Assembly (NCBI GenBank): GCA_036924085.1 | Contig: JAVGWX010000012.1 | Coordinates: 3,093,099-3,157,098, forward strand | Direction: 5' to 3' | From: Ariolimax columbianus | Taxonomy: Eukaryota > Mollusca > Gastropoda > Stylommatophora > Arionidae | DNA length: 64,000 nucleotides | The notes under the pieces: generated by a model | Told to the model about the DNA's origin: nothing | Databases searched by the model: none | Seen by the model: the letters and a program-made list of their open reading frames with translations, nothing else | Position numbers and translations under genes: made by a program | Shown here: piece by piece, positions 21,261-31,554 of the stretch | Position numbering within the stretch: the first letter of the stretch is position 1 | How the letters are laid out: the number at the start of each line of letters is the position of its first letter

Positions 21261-23254
21261 TTACCTCCCTAAACTACAGACCGAAACATGGATGGTCATT
21301 TTTTTCATCTGGCAAATGACCACCATTTTCGTCTCTACTATCCAAAATGTAAACACTACTCCTGTTTACAACTTCACTCACATCGTACATGCATAAAAAG
21401 ACATGTCATTTGATACATATAAACTTTTTGTAATACATACACAATCAATACAAGCAGAAGAAAAACACTGTGGCTGGTCGTTTTTACAAAACAACACTTT
21501 TACATCGTTTTGCAGTCAAATACACCCAAGTCTGTCCCTGCGGGACCTTTAACTCATCAAAACAGAAACACCTTAAGGAATTCTCCTTACTCATTGAGGT
21601 CAACATACCTTGCCCTGTTCTCGTGCCTTCCTCTAAGAACACGAACCTTCATTGTTACACTCGACCAGTTCAGGTCAATTTTCTCCGGTGGTCTCATTAC
21701 ACGCCTCTCCTACGACCCATGTCCGACAATTCACTTCATACTAACTCCTGTGAGGCCACGAACTTACGTGGGTTATCCTCAGGCTAGTTATCACTGTATT
21801 TCTTGACAGCTATCCCCTCTCAAAGAAAACTGCAAAATTCTTTATGTTTCCCACAAAAACGATATTCGACAACATATGTCATAATCAATATTACAACTTC
21901 TGATCAATATAGTCTTCTCTGCAAAGACTTCACATACATGTGATAAAATATACACCATAACAAGTCAGTAACTACAACACTAAGTCAGCCAGCTCAGTGT
22001 TCCAACATGCTATTTCTTGTTCTGGAACTCGTGGTGACTTCTGTTTGCGCAGGCCTACAGTCTGGATGAGATATACTGCTCTGTAGATCACCTTTATAAC
22101 CTGTATCAAATACCTGTAAACATGATGATTCAACAACAACAACAAAAACCAACAAAACACAAGACAAATGCATTGCATACAATGTCGAAACCCAAAACCT
22201 AAATATTTGCACGCATACTTATGAAATCAATATTTCAGTCAGCAAGTATCACACTTTGATACTGTCAGGATATGTAATCATGTTTAAACAACAAAACAAC
22301 AACAAAATAAAGACAAATTCAATGCATACTATATCGACCATACAATACACTAAAAATGCAAGTAATACCATTTGTCAAAATCCAAACACCAAATACAAAT
22401 GTCAAAATATTTGCACGCCTACTCATGATATCAGTATTTCAGTCCGTAAGTATCACACCTTGATACTTATGTAACGACACATAATCATGTTGAAACAAAC
22501 AACAACAATCAATTAAAGTGCAAGTAATACGATTGTCAAAATAAATCCAAATATCAAAATATTTACACACATAAACATGACCAAGTGCCATCAACCTTCA
22601 CTCCTGCTCGTGCCCCAAAGATGAGCACCTGTTAATGCCCCCTATATAAGATACTAAACTATGACTAAGTTCTACTAGACTATGTCACTAAACTATGACT
22701 TAGTTGTAACTTAATCAGATACTAACTATGTCTGAGTCAAAAGTCAAAAACCGAATCGTCCACCTGTCGAATTACGTCATGCTGTAACCCTACTCGTCCA
22801 GGTGCAGTCTTTGTCACGAGGAATCAAAACTGAGTGTTGTGATCTAACTAATTCACCGCTGTTTCCCCACATCAAAAACTCCCTGGTCAGATTTTGACCG
22901 AAACATCACGTCCACGTGTTACCCCGCGTTGCGTAATCATTACCTGGCGCATCCAGCTATCCTGCGTCTCTTGTCCGTTCTGTCCGTTTCTCTAGTCGGA
23001 AATGTCCCTTTGATCTCGGTCAGTCTTCGCTTCAGACTGACCGTCCGCTCATTGTCTGGCGTGTACTTCAGACAACGAATTCAAAGGAATGTTTAACATC
23101 TGGTCATTCCTCCATCTCTATACCCTACCCCCTAATTATCCAAATCTCCGTTTCCCAAGGATAACGGTAGATGAAACAAAATTTATGCAAATGCATACAT
23201 TAACTGGAGTTTCACATGATAGCCCATGTGTGTAAGTACTCCACACGACTTTAC

Positions 23255-23956
23255 CTAATTCCATTTCTGAATTCCATGTTTTTGGCTAGCGTCAGTTAAA
23301 CATTGTATCAACCGTTCCTTATCTCTACTGCTTATTTTAACCAGACTATGCGCTGCCCCATCAGGTGTCTCTGATTGCTGCGCGATTTCCTCCTGTAAAA
23401 CGCGCATCGTCTGATCTGTTTGTTTCACGGTTGTTTGGTTCGTATCCACCGGTTCTCTGGTAGTGTTACGTACACTTACATCGTCCGCTACTTCAGCCTT
23501 CCGTCCATCTGTATTCACTATTTGTATGACAGACCTTTCACACTGTTCGTTTGACTGTTGGCTTATTTCGAACTGAAATCTTTTCTTCTTTGCTTCGATG
23601 ACTGGTTCGCCGTCCTGCCTGTGGTTACACTGTCTTTCCCTTTTCTTCGTTTTCCTTAGAAACTCTGTTCCTCCTTTGTTGGCTGCACGAGTATTCTTAC
23701 CCGGTGCGTCCGTTTCACATTCCAACTGTGCGTCATTCCCACTTCCGTACTCGGTGGTCGAAGGGTTGTCCCATCTTTCGGTTTGTTCAACAACTTCTCC
23801 TACATGGCTAGGCCCTGCCACCGTTCCTCCTCCTCTCATTTCCTCTTTATCTGACGAATCTCCGACTATTTCCTTGTTCGAATCTTCGTCGACTTTAACT
23901 AATGTTCTACCAGGCTTGACCACAAGTTCCTGGTAAACTTGGCACCCTTTCAGCAC
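23255..23956 (-). pseudogene. LTR element copy 1, C-terminal part of internal protein
   Basis: 233 residues, hydrophilic and Lys/Glu/Gln/Thr-rich (VYQELVVKPGRTLVKVDE, GTEFLRKTKKRERQ, QTMRVLQEEIAQQSE). It is in a different frame from 24012-24521, whereas in copy 2 the two parts form one 391-residue frame (46449-47624). Copy 1 therefore carries a frameshift. No enzymatic domain; likely largely disordered. Confidence 0.7.
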
Positions 23957-24011
23957 GCCCGACCATGTTAATCGACGTAATACCCTCTTCCTGAATTATC
24001 GGCCTACACTG

Positions 24012-24521
24012 TCAGATGCTGTTACTTTTCATCAGGACCTTTGAGCGAACGTTTGTCTCGTTTGCATTGCGTAATCTGCCCTCCGTCCCTAACTTTTCTG
24101 GATACACAAAACCTGTATCTCTTTCTTTCTGTCCATCCGCCTCGTGCTTATAGTCTCTTTGATAGCTCCTGTCCTGCCTCTCCATCTGTAACCGTGCAAA
24201 AGGCCTCTTGTGGGCTAAGAATCTGCCCGATTCAAACTTCTGCCCAACCATTCCTCCTCCTCTCATTTGACTTGGCCTCTCCACCTGGGTCAAACTCCAA
24301 TGGTTTTCGCCTCCTCTTTCCAGTCGTCCACTGACGTCCGTCCTGAGATTTCCACCCCTGTCCCTCCACGGATCGGAATGTGGAAGTTGGATGGGCTTCC
24401 TACTCACTTTCCTACCACTCTGTCCCCTTCCAAAATACTGGGCCGTGTTTACTCCTGTGATTTCTTGATTTCTTCTCTCCTTCCTAGCTGGTTTGAAAGC
24501 TCCCTTTTCAAACTGTTGCAA
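24012..24521 (-). pseudogene. LTR element copy 1, middle part of internal protein
   Basis: 169 residues, Arg/Gly/Gln-rich (SQMRGGGMVGQKFESGRF, MERQDRSYQRDYKHEADG), consistent with an RNA-binding Gag-like tail. It overlaps the upstream CCHC frame by 14 bases in another frame (+1 relative). The overlap zone reads FGWKEENDLQWKLRQLLQQF in this frame, which looks like genuine helical protein. The same overlap exists in copy 2, so it predates both insertions. Confidence 0.65.
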
Positions 24522-24816
24522 CAGCTGCCGCAGCTTCCATTGGAGGTCGTTTTCCTCTTTCCAGCCGAATAACTCTGCCTGTTAGTTCTCTTAGCTGGTT
24601 TTGTAGTTGACTTTTGTCCTCCCACTTATCGCTGACTGTAGCTAGTGCCATGAAAGGCTTGTTTTTGACAAACAGTCCTTTTCTCCAGACAACGTTCGTA
24701 TTCCGAATTATATTTGGGCATCCTATAGACAAATGTCCAAAAGCTAGACAATGATAACATTGTTTAACATTGTTTAACCTCGACATATTTAATAAACTCG
24801 TCTGGCCCACCAACAA
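24508..24816 (-). CDS. LTR element copy 1, CCHC zinc-knuckle (Gag nucleocapsid-like) ORF
   Basis: 102 residues. Near the N-terminus lies CYHCLAFGHLSIGC, a C-x2-C-x4-H-x4-C zinc knuckle as in retroelement nucleocapsids, followed by a basic/helical tail (QLQNQLRELTGRVIRLERG). There is no matrix or capsid part upstream, so it is not a complete Gag unless an upstream exon or another start is used. The counterpart in copy 2 is 46020-46325, about 85% identical. Being kept open in both copies suggests it was functional when the element last moved. Confidence 0.7.
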   Translation of the reverse strand: MLVGQTSLLNMSRLNNVKQCYHCLAFGHLSIGCPNIIRNTNVVWRKGLFVKNKPFMALATVSDKWEDKSQLQNQLRELTGRVIRLERGKRPPMEAAAAVATV

Positions 24817-25065
24817 AGTTTATAAGACTGTTAAGTACGCACAAAGTCTTGTCAATAATACAACAATAAGTGGAAGAAAAATGTCACACTTACCAGTCAG
24901 ATGATTGGAAAAGCTGTCTATGGTAACTAACACTCTAACCACTAGCTACTCCTCTATTCCTAACTACACACACAAAAGTTATATATAACTGCAACACTTG
25001 TGTTACACAGGCAAATAAAGATCTGTAGCTACACACACTATATTTATAAAACTATAACTATCCGT

Positions 25066-25079
25066 GGTCACTGGCACCA
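25066..25079 (-). other. Candidate primer-binding site, LTR element copy 1
   Basis: TGGTGCCAGTGACC on the minus strand, starting with the TGG expected opposite a tRNA CCA end and lying 14 bp inside the 5' LTR. Copy 2 has TGGTGCCGTGACC at 45754-45766. The matching tRNA was not identified. Confidence 0.45.
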
Positions 25080-25093
25080 AAATAATAATAACG

Positions 25094-26034
25094 TGTAGCA
25101 GACCCTCTGCTTGCCCTGGCCGTTATTCTAACTTAGAACATTCGGACACTCATCCACATCATCATGACCATACTCAGTAAATGACATATCACACAGCAGG
25201 TGGCATATTTATTAAATCATACTCATATCATAGAATGAGTAGAGAAATTACAAACACAATATAATACATATCTTTACTAAACATTCTACTAAAACGGGAA
25301 TTGTAAGCATTAGCTATTGATGGAATTCCCAACTATCTAAAAACCCAGTTCTATTGCATTCCAATTACATCATACACACATCGCATTAACTGCGTCTTCA
25401 ACACACCTTATCAAATACTCTTCCTCACTGAAATCCCCTCAGGCGGGCGATCTCGACATAACTCGTTCACAATGTGTCCTTGCTTACAAACACACGTTCA
25501 GATTATCTATTAATGCAAAACTCACACACCTATTTGAGCGATCCTGTTCTATCACTAAACAGTCTATCAATCGCTCCTCTACCTAAGTCGGTGAGTAAAC
25601 ATACTATCCACATTCAGTCTCTCTCTCTCTCTCAATCTCCTCCATACAGCCTCTCTCTCTAGCCTCTCTCCATCCCTCTATCCAGCCTCACTCTCTAAAC
25701 TTTGTCTCGAGTTATATATCCTCAAGCAAGGCCAGAGCTTGACCAATCGATCTCAGGTGATGGTCATCTTCAATCCAATTGGACCGAAACACTTTGCACA
25801 CATGTCACTCCATTTCTCTCGCAGCAAGCCCCGCTGCCAATTTCGTCTGTCAATCAATCTCCCCCTACCAAAATCGGAAGGCCAGTGGTCAGTTTCTACC
25901 TGTCCACATTCCTTAACCCAACTCTGTTCTCCTTTGCTGAGACGGTGAGTTACCTTGACATGCATTCAGGTAGCTTCAGGCTTTAACATGTTCATGCATC
26001 CTAAACTCCCCTTGCTCCGGCGGGAACTGTTACA
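25094..26034 (-). repeat. 5' LTR of LTR element copy 1
   Basis: 941 bp, minus sense TGTAACAGTTCCCGCC...GGTCTGCTACA. Partner of 20318-21260. Contains GGATATATAACTCGAG (TATA-like) about 30 bp beyond ATTGG, and AATAAA further on, as expected for an LTR carrying promoter and poly(A) signals. Confidence 0.9.
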
Positions 26035-26930
26035 ACATCATCACTACCATCATCACCAACATCATCAATACCATCACCACTACCATCACCACTACCATCA
26101 CCACTACCATCATCATCACTACCATCATCAATACCATCATCATCACTACCATCATCACCAACATCATCACTACCATCATCACCAACATCATCACCAACAT
26201 CATCGCTACCATCACCACTACCATCATTACCACCATCACTACCATCATCACCACCATCACCACCACCACCATCACTACCATCATCACCACCATCACCACC
26301 ACCACCATCACTACCATCATCACCACCATCACCACCACCACTATCACTACCATCATCACCACCACCACCATCACTACCACCATCATCACCAAGAACATCA
26401 CTACATCCATCACCACTACCATCACCACTACCATCATCACTACCATCATCACTACCACCATCATCACCATCATCACTACCACCATCATCACTACCATCAT
26501 CACTACCATCATCATCACCATCATCACTACCATCATCACTACCACCATCATCACCATCATCAGTACCACCATCATCACTACCACCATCATCACCATCATC
26601 ACTACCACCATCATCACTACCATCATCACTACCATCATCACTACCATCATCACTACCACCATCATCACCACCACCATCATCACTACCATCATCACTACCA
26701 TCATCACTACCATCATCACTACCATCATCACTACCATCATCACCACCATCATCACTACCATCATCACTACTACCATCATCACTACCATCATCACTACTAC
26801 CATCATCACTACCACCATCATCACTACCACCATCATCACCACCATCATCACTACCATCACCACTACCATCATCACTACCACCATCATCACCATCATCACT
26901 ACCATCATCACTACCATCAATACTAACGTG
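26035..26930. repeat. (CATCAC/CATCAT)n trinucleotide-derived array
   Basis: About 900 bp of ATCATCACTACC-type units. His/Tyr-rich plus frames and Asp/Gly/Ser- or Met/Val-rich minus frames are artefacts. The same motif class occurs at the equivalent intron position upstream of the lectin exon in genes 1 and 2, so this is probably the 3' part of the lectin-3 intron. Confidence 0.95.
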
Positions 26931-27017
26931 ATCATCACCAACGTCACTCAAATCGGTATTTTCATCTCTCTCTCTCTCCAACTTTCATTCTCTCTGTTTT
27001 ATCATCATTTCTGACAG

Positions 27018-27325
27018 CATTGATACAACAAGGAAACGTTGACTGTGGATCATCCGCCAACTACCAGTTTATCCCAGGTACCAGTGAACACGTACAGAGG
27101 ATCCAGAAACAATCGGCTAACTACGTCACGTTTCCGAAAGCTCACAGATCTGTCCCGAGAGTCGTCGTGTCTGTCTACTTTCTGGACAGCCTGCAGTCTG
27201 AGAACCTCAGATACAATATCCGAGTATTTGATGTCAGCGACAGGGGGTTCCAGCTCAACTGTATCACGTGGTGGACTACTTATATTTACGGACTGAGGGT
27301 CACCTGGACCAGTTTCGATAACTAG
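27018..27325 (+). CDS. H-type lectin gene 3, terminal (lectin-domain) exon
   Basis: Plus-strand exon after a TTTCTGACAG acceptor, opening CA (phase 1) then LIQQGNVDCGSSANYQF and ending VTWTSFDN-stop. Cys of VDCG and Cys of LNCITW are conserved, as is the Arg of ENLRYN. The sugar-site pattern is W-W-x4-Y (TWWTTYIYG) instead of W-H-x4-Y, so binding may differ. It lacks the acidic, Cys-ended tail of genes 1 and 2. By eye it is about 60% identical to them. No signal-peptide exon was found upstream; an LTR element (20318-26034) separates it from any earlier exon. It could be intact with a distant first exon, or orphaned. Confidence 0.8.
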
Positions 27326-27424
27326 GTGCCCGATCAAACAAGACCAAGTCTAGACCAGACCTCTCAGAGACCACACACGTATCGCTCTACTTGGAATGGT
27401 AACACCACAGAAAAATATATAAAA

Positions 27425-27665
27425 CTAGACTTTCATGTAAAGTGATAACAACCACAGAAAACTATTAAAAAACTATACATGTCCGTAGAGTGATAACACC
27501 ACAGAAAACTATTCATGTCTGTAGAGTGATAACACCACAGAAAACTATTCATGTCTGTAGAGTGATAACACCAAAAAAAACTATACATGTCCGTAGAGTG
27601 ATAATAACCACAGAAAACTATACATGTCCGTAGAGTGATAACACCACAGAAATAAACTGTCCTCC
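27425..27665. repeat. About 35-bp minisatellite, 6 copies (lectin-3 3' UTR)
   Basis: Unit ACATGTCCGTAGAGTGATAA plus CACCACAGAAAACT, with TTC/ATAC variants. Lies 100 bp after the lectin-3 stop. Confidence 0.9.
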
Positions 27666-27914
27666 TCAAATACCAACTCTTAAACCTGATCATACAGACA
27701 TTCAGACATCGTTTGACATCATTCGCCAGTTAAGATGTTGAACACAGCTATACTTACCTTTTTGTTTGGTCTCAGACCAAATCTGACTATCTACTTAATG
27801 CGATCAATAAATCCCACCTGCTAAAAGTTTCTTTGAACTTCTTCATTTAGAATGTTCTTATTATAAAACTGAAACAAACAACGCCTTGTGGGATGTCTGG
27901 GTGATGACATGGTA

Positions 27915-27920
27915 AATAAA
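27915..27920 (+). promoter_or_regulatory. Candidate polyadenylation signal of H-lectin gene 3
   Basis: AATAAA followed by ATCTTGATATTGGTGTTCAG, homologous to the 3' flanks of genes 1 and 2. Sequence similarity among the three genes extends to about 28010. Confidence 0.5.
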
Positions 27921-28028
27921 AACATTATCTTGATATTGGTGTTCAGAGTATCTCTACGTCCAGCAAATATGGAAATGAAGTGTGTATGTGTCTGTCTGTT
28001 CCTCTTTCGGATTGTGTATGCAGATAAG

Positions 28029-28562
28029 TCATCTAGGCTCTCTCTTTGACAGCAAGTTAATGTAGCTAGGCCATTTCGGCTCTCTCTTTGACAGCAAGTT
28101 AATGTAGCTAGGCCATTTCGGCTCTCTCTTTGACAGCAAGTTAATGTAGCTAGGCCATTTCAGCTCTCTCTTTGACAGCAAGTTAATGTAGCTAGGCCAT
28201 TTCGGCTCTCTCTTTGACAGCAAGTTAATGTAGCTAGGCCATTTCGGCTCTCTCTTTGACAGCAAGTTAATGTAGCTAGACCATTTCGGCTCTCTCTTTG
28301 ACAGCAAGTTAATGTAGCTAGGCCATTTCGGCTCTCTCTTTGACAGCAAGTTAATATAGCTAGACCATTTCGGCTCTCTCTTTGACAGCAAGTTAATGTA
28401 GCTAGGCCATTTCGGCTCTCTCTTTGACAGCAAGTTAATGTAGCTAGGCCATTTCGGCTCTCTCTTTGACAGCAAGTTAATGTAGCTAGGCCATTTCGGC
28501 TCTCTCTTTGACAGCAAGTTAATGTAGCTAGGCCATTTCGGCTCTCTCTTTGACAATAAATG
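28029..28562. repeat. 42-bp minisatellite (GCTAGGCCATTTCGG type), about 12.5 copies
   Basis: Unit GCCATTTCGGCTCTCTCTTT plus GACAGCAAGTTAATGTAGCT plus AG, almost perfect. Its right end changes to TTTGACAATAAATGGATTTAG, the type found at 30701-31165, so both are parts of one array split by LINE-A copy 5. Open minus frames reflect 42 = 14 x 3. Confidence 0.95.
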
Positions 28563-28573
28563 GATTTAGTTAA

Positions 28574-30700
28574 CACATATTAGTTCAACAGCAAGCAGGA
28601 TTTAGACAACACAGATCCACTGAGGACTAGATCACTCTTATAGCACAGAAAATAGAGGATGCTTACCAAGAGAAAAAGCATACAGTAGCGGTTTGGGTGG
28701 ATCTAGAGAAGGCATTCGACAAGGTGTGGAAAGAGGGACTTAAAGCCAAGCAAGGAAGAAGTGAAGTATCTGGAAAAATGTATACATGGATCAGCCACTA
28801 CCTCGAAAACAGAACAACCAGAGTTCAAGTACAAGGGCAGATGAGCAAAAAGGTGACACTGGAGCAAGGAGTACCCGGGGAGGGGGGGGGGGGGGTACTG
28901 TCACCCACACTTTTCCTGGTGTATATAAAAAACATCACAGAGAATATACAAAGAAAAGTCAACAGCTCTATGTTTGCAGATGATCTGGCTAAGTGGACCT
29001 CTGAAAAAAAACTCAACGTAGCAAACAATCGGATGCAACAGGCCCTAACACCGCTGGAGGTGTGGGCGAAATCATGGCTGATCAAAATAAATGAAGAACA
29101 AAATCACATGTACGATATTCTGGCTTTCAAATAAACCACAGAACACCAAAATAAGTCTTAACGGCTAATACCTGCGGCCAAACGACAGCCCAAACTACTT
29201 GGGAGTCTCATTTGATCGGCGCATGACATGGAAAAGTCAGATCGAGAGAAACCGAATGATAGCCAGACAAAGAATGGCAATCATGAGGAAACGTGCTGGC
29301 ACAAGCTGGCGAGCAGACAAAAGAATACTCAAGCAACTGTACACTGGAAGAGTGAGACCAGTTCTTGAGTATGGCCTTGCGGCATGGACAACAGCAGCAA
29401 AGGCGAACTTCGATAAAATTAGCAAACTTCAAAATCAAGCCATGAGAGTTATAATAGGAGGCATGAAGTCAACGCCAATTGTGAACTTAAAAAGATTACA
29501 AATCTGCAATCCATGACCGACAGAAGAGACTGCAGAGCCCAGCAGCAAGCAGAGAAACTAAGAAGACTGATAGACCATCCAATGCATCAGAGACTAAATA
29601 GATTTGGAAAAGGGAAACTAAAGCGGCGAAACTTTGCAGAAATAGCCAAAGCAAATATGAGCGAATACTCTATGAACACCGTTACAACACCAAAGCCCAT
29701 CCCTACTGTACGCAAACCCACCTGGAAGCAGCATATCATTCCGGAGATGATAGAAAATATACCAGGTATTTGAAACAAGAGCACGCAGACGGAAAAAGAA
29801 AGAAGAGACATAACCCTGAGGTACATAGCGGAAAACTACACAAGCATGGACTGGACCCATGCATACACTGACGGCTCTGTAACAAACACAACACAGAATG
29901 GAGGGGCAGGGGTATTCCTGAGCCTAACAAATGGTAGAAAAATAACACTGTCAGTGGCAACTGGAACATTCTCAAGCAATTTCAGAGCGGAGGCAGAGGC
30001 ACTGAAGGCTGCAGTAAAAGCAATGCTGACAGGCGAAAGCAATGATAGCCAGATAGTCCTGTTTACAGATGCTTTGGTCGTGGTTACTGCACTAACAAGC
30101 CAGAAAAATACTGAACTTAATGATTTAAGAGCAGTACTCTGTCAACTATGCCAGCAGTCCGCACCAAAAAAGAGTAGTAGTACAGTGGGTTCCATCCCAC
30201 TGAAACATCCAAGGCAACGATAAGGCAGACAGTCTGGCAAAAGAAGGTGCAAGATTACCACAACCAGATTCTAATGTGACCTACGAAGAGTCCAAAAGGT
30301 TTACTAGGGCCAGATACATGGCCAAATGGGAAACAGAACATACTGGCTACACAAAAAATGGTGCCTACTACCAATTGAACAGAAGAGAGCAGGTCATGGT
30401 CTTCAGACTTCGCACAGGCCACAACAGACTGAGGTACCATCTATTCAATAAACTGAAGATAGTTGGCACTGACGAATGCACCTGTAGTACAGGGAAAATG
30501 ACCTCTGAACATCTGCTGCAAAACTGCCCGACATACGAGGACCAGAGAAAGCACATGTGGCCATCATCAGTGGCAACACTAGACAAGCTCTATGGCAGTG
30601 TCGACAGCCTCGGGATGACAGCTGCTTTCTTCGAACAAATTCAAGTTGACGTATGACAGCGTACGAAGAAGAACAAGAAGAAGAAGAAGAAAAAGAAGAA
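28574..30700 (+). mobile_element. LINE-A copy 5, 5'-truncated, with 11-bp flanking duplication
   Basis: Plus strand runs from QQQAGFRQHRSTED through motif A VAVWVDLEKAFDKVW, motif C MFADDLAKW, the TYLGV-like segment near 29200, RNase H (HAYTDGSVTNTTQNGGAG near 29860) to the Cys-His tail (about 30480-30530) and a (GAAGAA)n tail. GATTTAGTTAA flanks it at 28563-28573 and 30701-30711; because the target is an array with this word in each unit, the duplication is partly masked. The copy is dead: a TAG in place of the Q of STEDQ, frameshifts near 29110 and 29500, and a 14-G run (28882-28895) that turns motif B into GVPGEGGGGVLSP. Confidence 0.93.
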
Positions 30701-31165
30701 GATTTAGTTAAGTCATATCCGCTCTGTCTTTGGCAATAAGATGAATTAGTAAAGTCATATTCGCTCTCTATTTGACAATAAGTTGATTTAGTTAAGTTAT
30801 ATCCGCTGTCTCTTTGACAATAAGTTAATTTAGTTAAGTTATATTCGCTGTCTCTTTGACAATAAGTTCATTTAGTTAAGTTATATCCGCTGTCTCTTTG
30901 ACAATAAGTTCATTTAGTTAAGTTATATCCGCTGTCTCTTTGACAATAAGTTCATTTAGTTAAGTTATATCCGCTGTCTCTTTGACAATAAGTTCATTTA
31001 GTTAAGTTATATCCGCTGTCTCTTTGACAATAAGTTCATTTAGTTAAGTTATATCCGCTGTCTCTTTGACAATAAGTTCATTTAGTTAAGTTATATCCGC
31101 TGTCTCTTTGACAATAAGTTCATTTAGTTAAGTTATATCCACTCTCTTTTTGGCAGTAAGGTGGT
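30701..31165. repeat. 42-bp minisatellite (TTAGTTAAGTTATATCCGCTG type), about 11 copies
   Basis: Unit TTTGACAATAAGTTCATTTA plus GTTAAGTTATATCCGCTGTC plus TC. Same period and alignable with the 28029-28562 unit (CTCTTTGACA..AAGTT.AT.TAG.TA), from which it is separated by LINE-A copy 5. Confidence 0.93.
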
Positions 31166-31199
31166 CCACCGAAACCCATTTGACCATCTTCTTTTGACC

Positions 31200-31470
31200 A
31201 AAAGTTGGGTATTCTGAACTCACTTGCTATTATTTCTTTGACAGAAAGATGATTTACATAAACTCACTGACTATTCTTTCTGTGACAGAAAGTTGATTTA
31301 CATAAACTCACTGACTATTCTTTCTGTGACAGAAAGTTGATTTACATAAACTCACTGACTATTCTTTCAGTGACAGAAAGTTGATTTACATAAACTCACT
31401 GACTATTCTTTCAGTGACAGAAAGTTGATTGACATAAACTCACTGACTATTCTTTCTTTAACAGTCAGTT
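31200..31470. repeat. About 44-bp minisatellite, 5-6 copies
   Basis: Unit CATAAACTCACTGACTATTC plus TTTCTGTGACAGAAAGTTGA plus TTTA. Shares TTTGACAGAAAG with the preceding 42-bp array and looks like a further derivative. Confidence 0.9.
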
Positions 31471-31554
31471 CCATATTTTTAATAAACTCTCTGGCCGTAC
31501 TTTATTTCATAGATTCGGATGTGTCTTGTAATACCATCATCCATTCCAACATAA

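Larger units (their letters stand above)
20318..26034 (-). mobile_element. LTR retrotransposon copy 1 with zinc-knuckle ORF and no recognisable pol
   Basis: Two direct repeats of about 942 bp (20318-21260 and 25094-26034) bound a ~3.8-kb internal region. In minus-strand sense they start TGTAACAGTTCCCGCC and end GGTCTGCTACA (TGT...ACA). A primer-site-like TGGTGCC(A)GTGACC lies 14 bp inside the 5' LTR, and a purine run (TTAGGGAGGTAA) abuts the 3' LTR. The internal region encodes only a CCHC-containing protein in broken frames. I see no protease, RT, RNase H or integrase motif in any frame, so it appears non-autonomous. The left end interrupts LINE-A copy 4. No perfect target duplication is visible (GCCAT on the left, ACATC on the right). 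Confidence 0.88.

Noticed and set aside
20318..26034. Intact autonomous Gypsy/BEL retrotransposon
   Set aside because: LTRs, primer site and zinc knuckle are present, but no RT, RNase H, protease or integrase motif appears in any frame of either copy.
25955..26981. His/Tyr-rich, Asp/Gly/Ser-rich and Met/Val-rich proteins of over 300 residues
   Set aside because: Frames of a CATCAC/CATCAT trinucleotide array in a lectin intron; all frames are open by composition.
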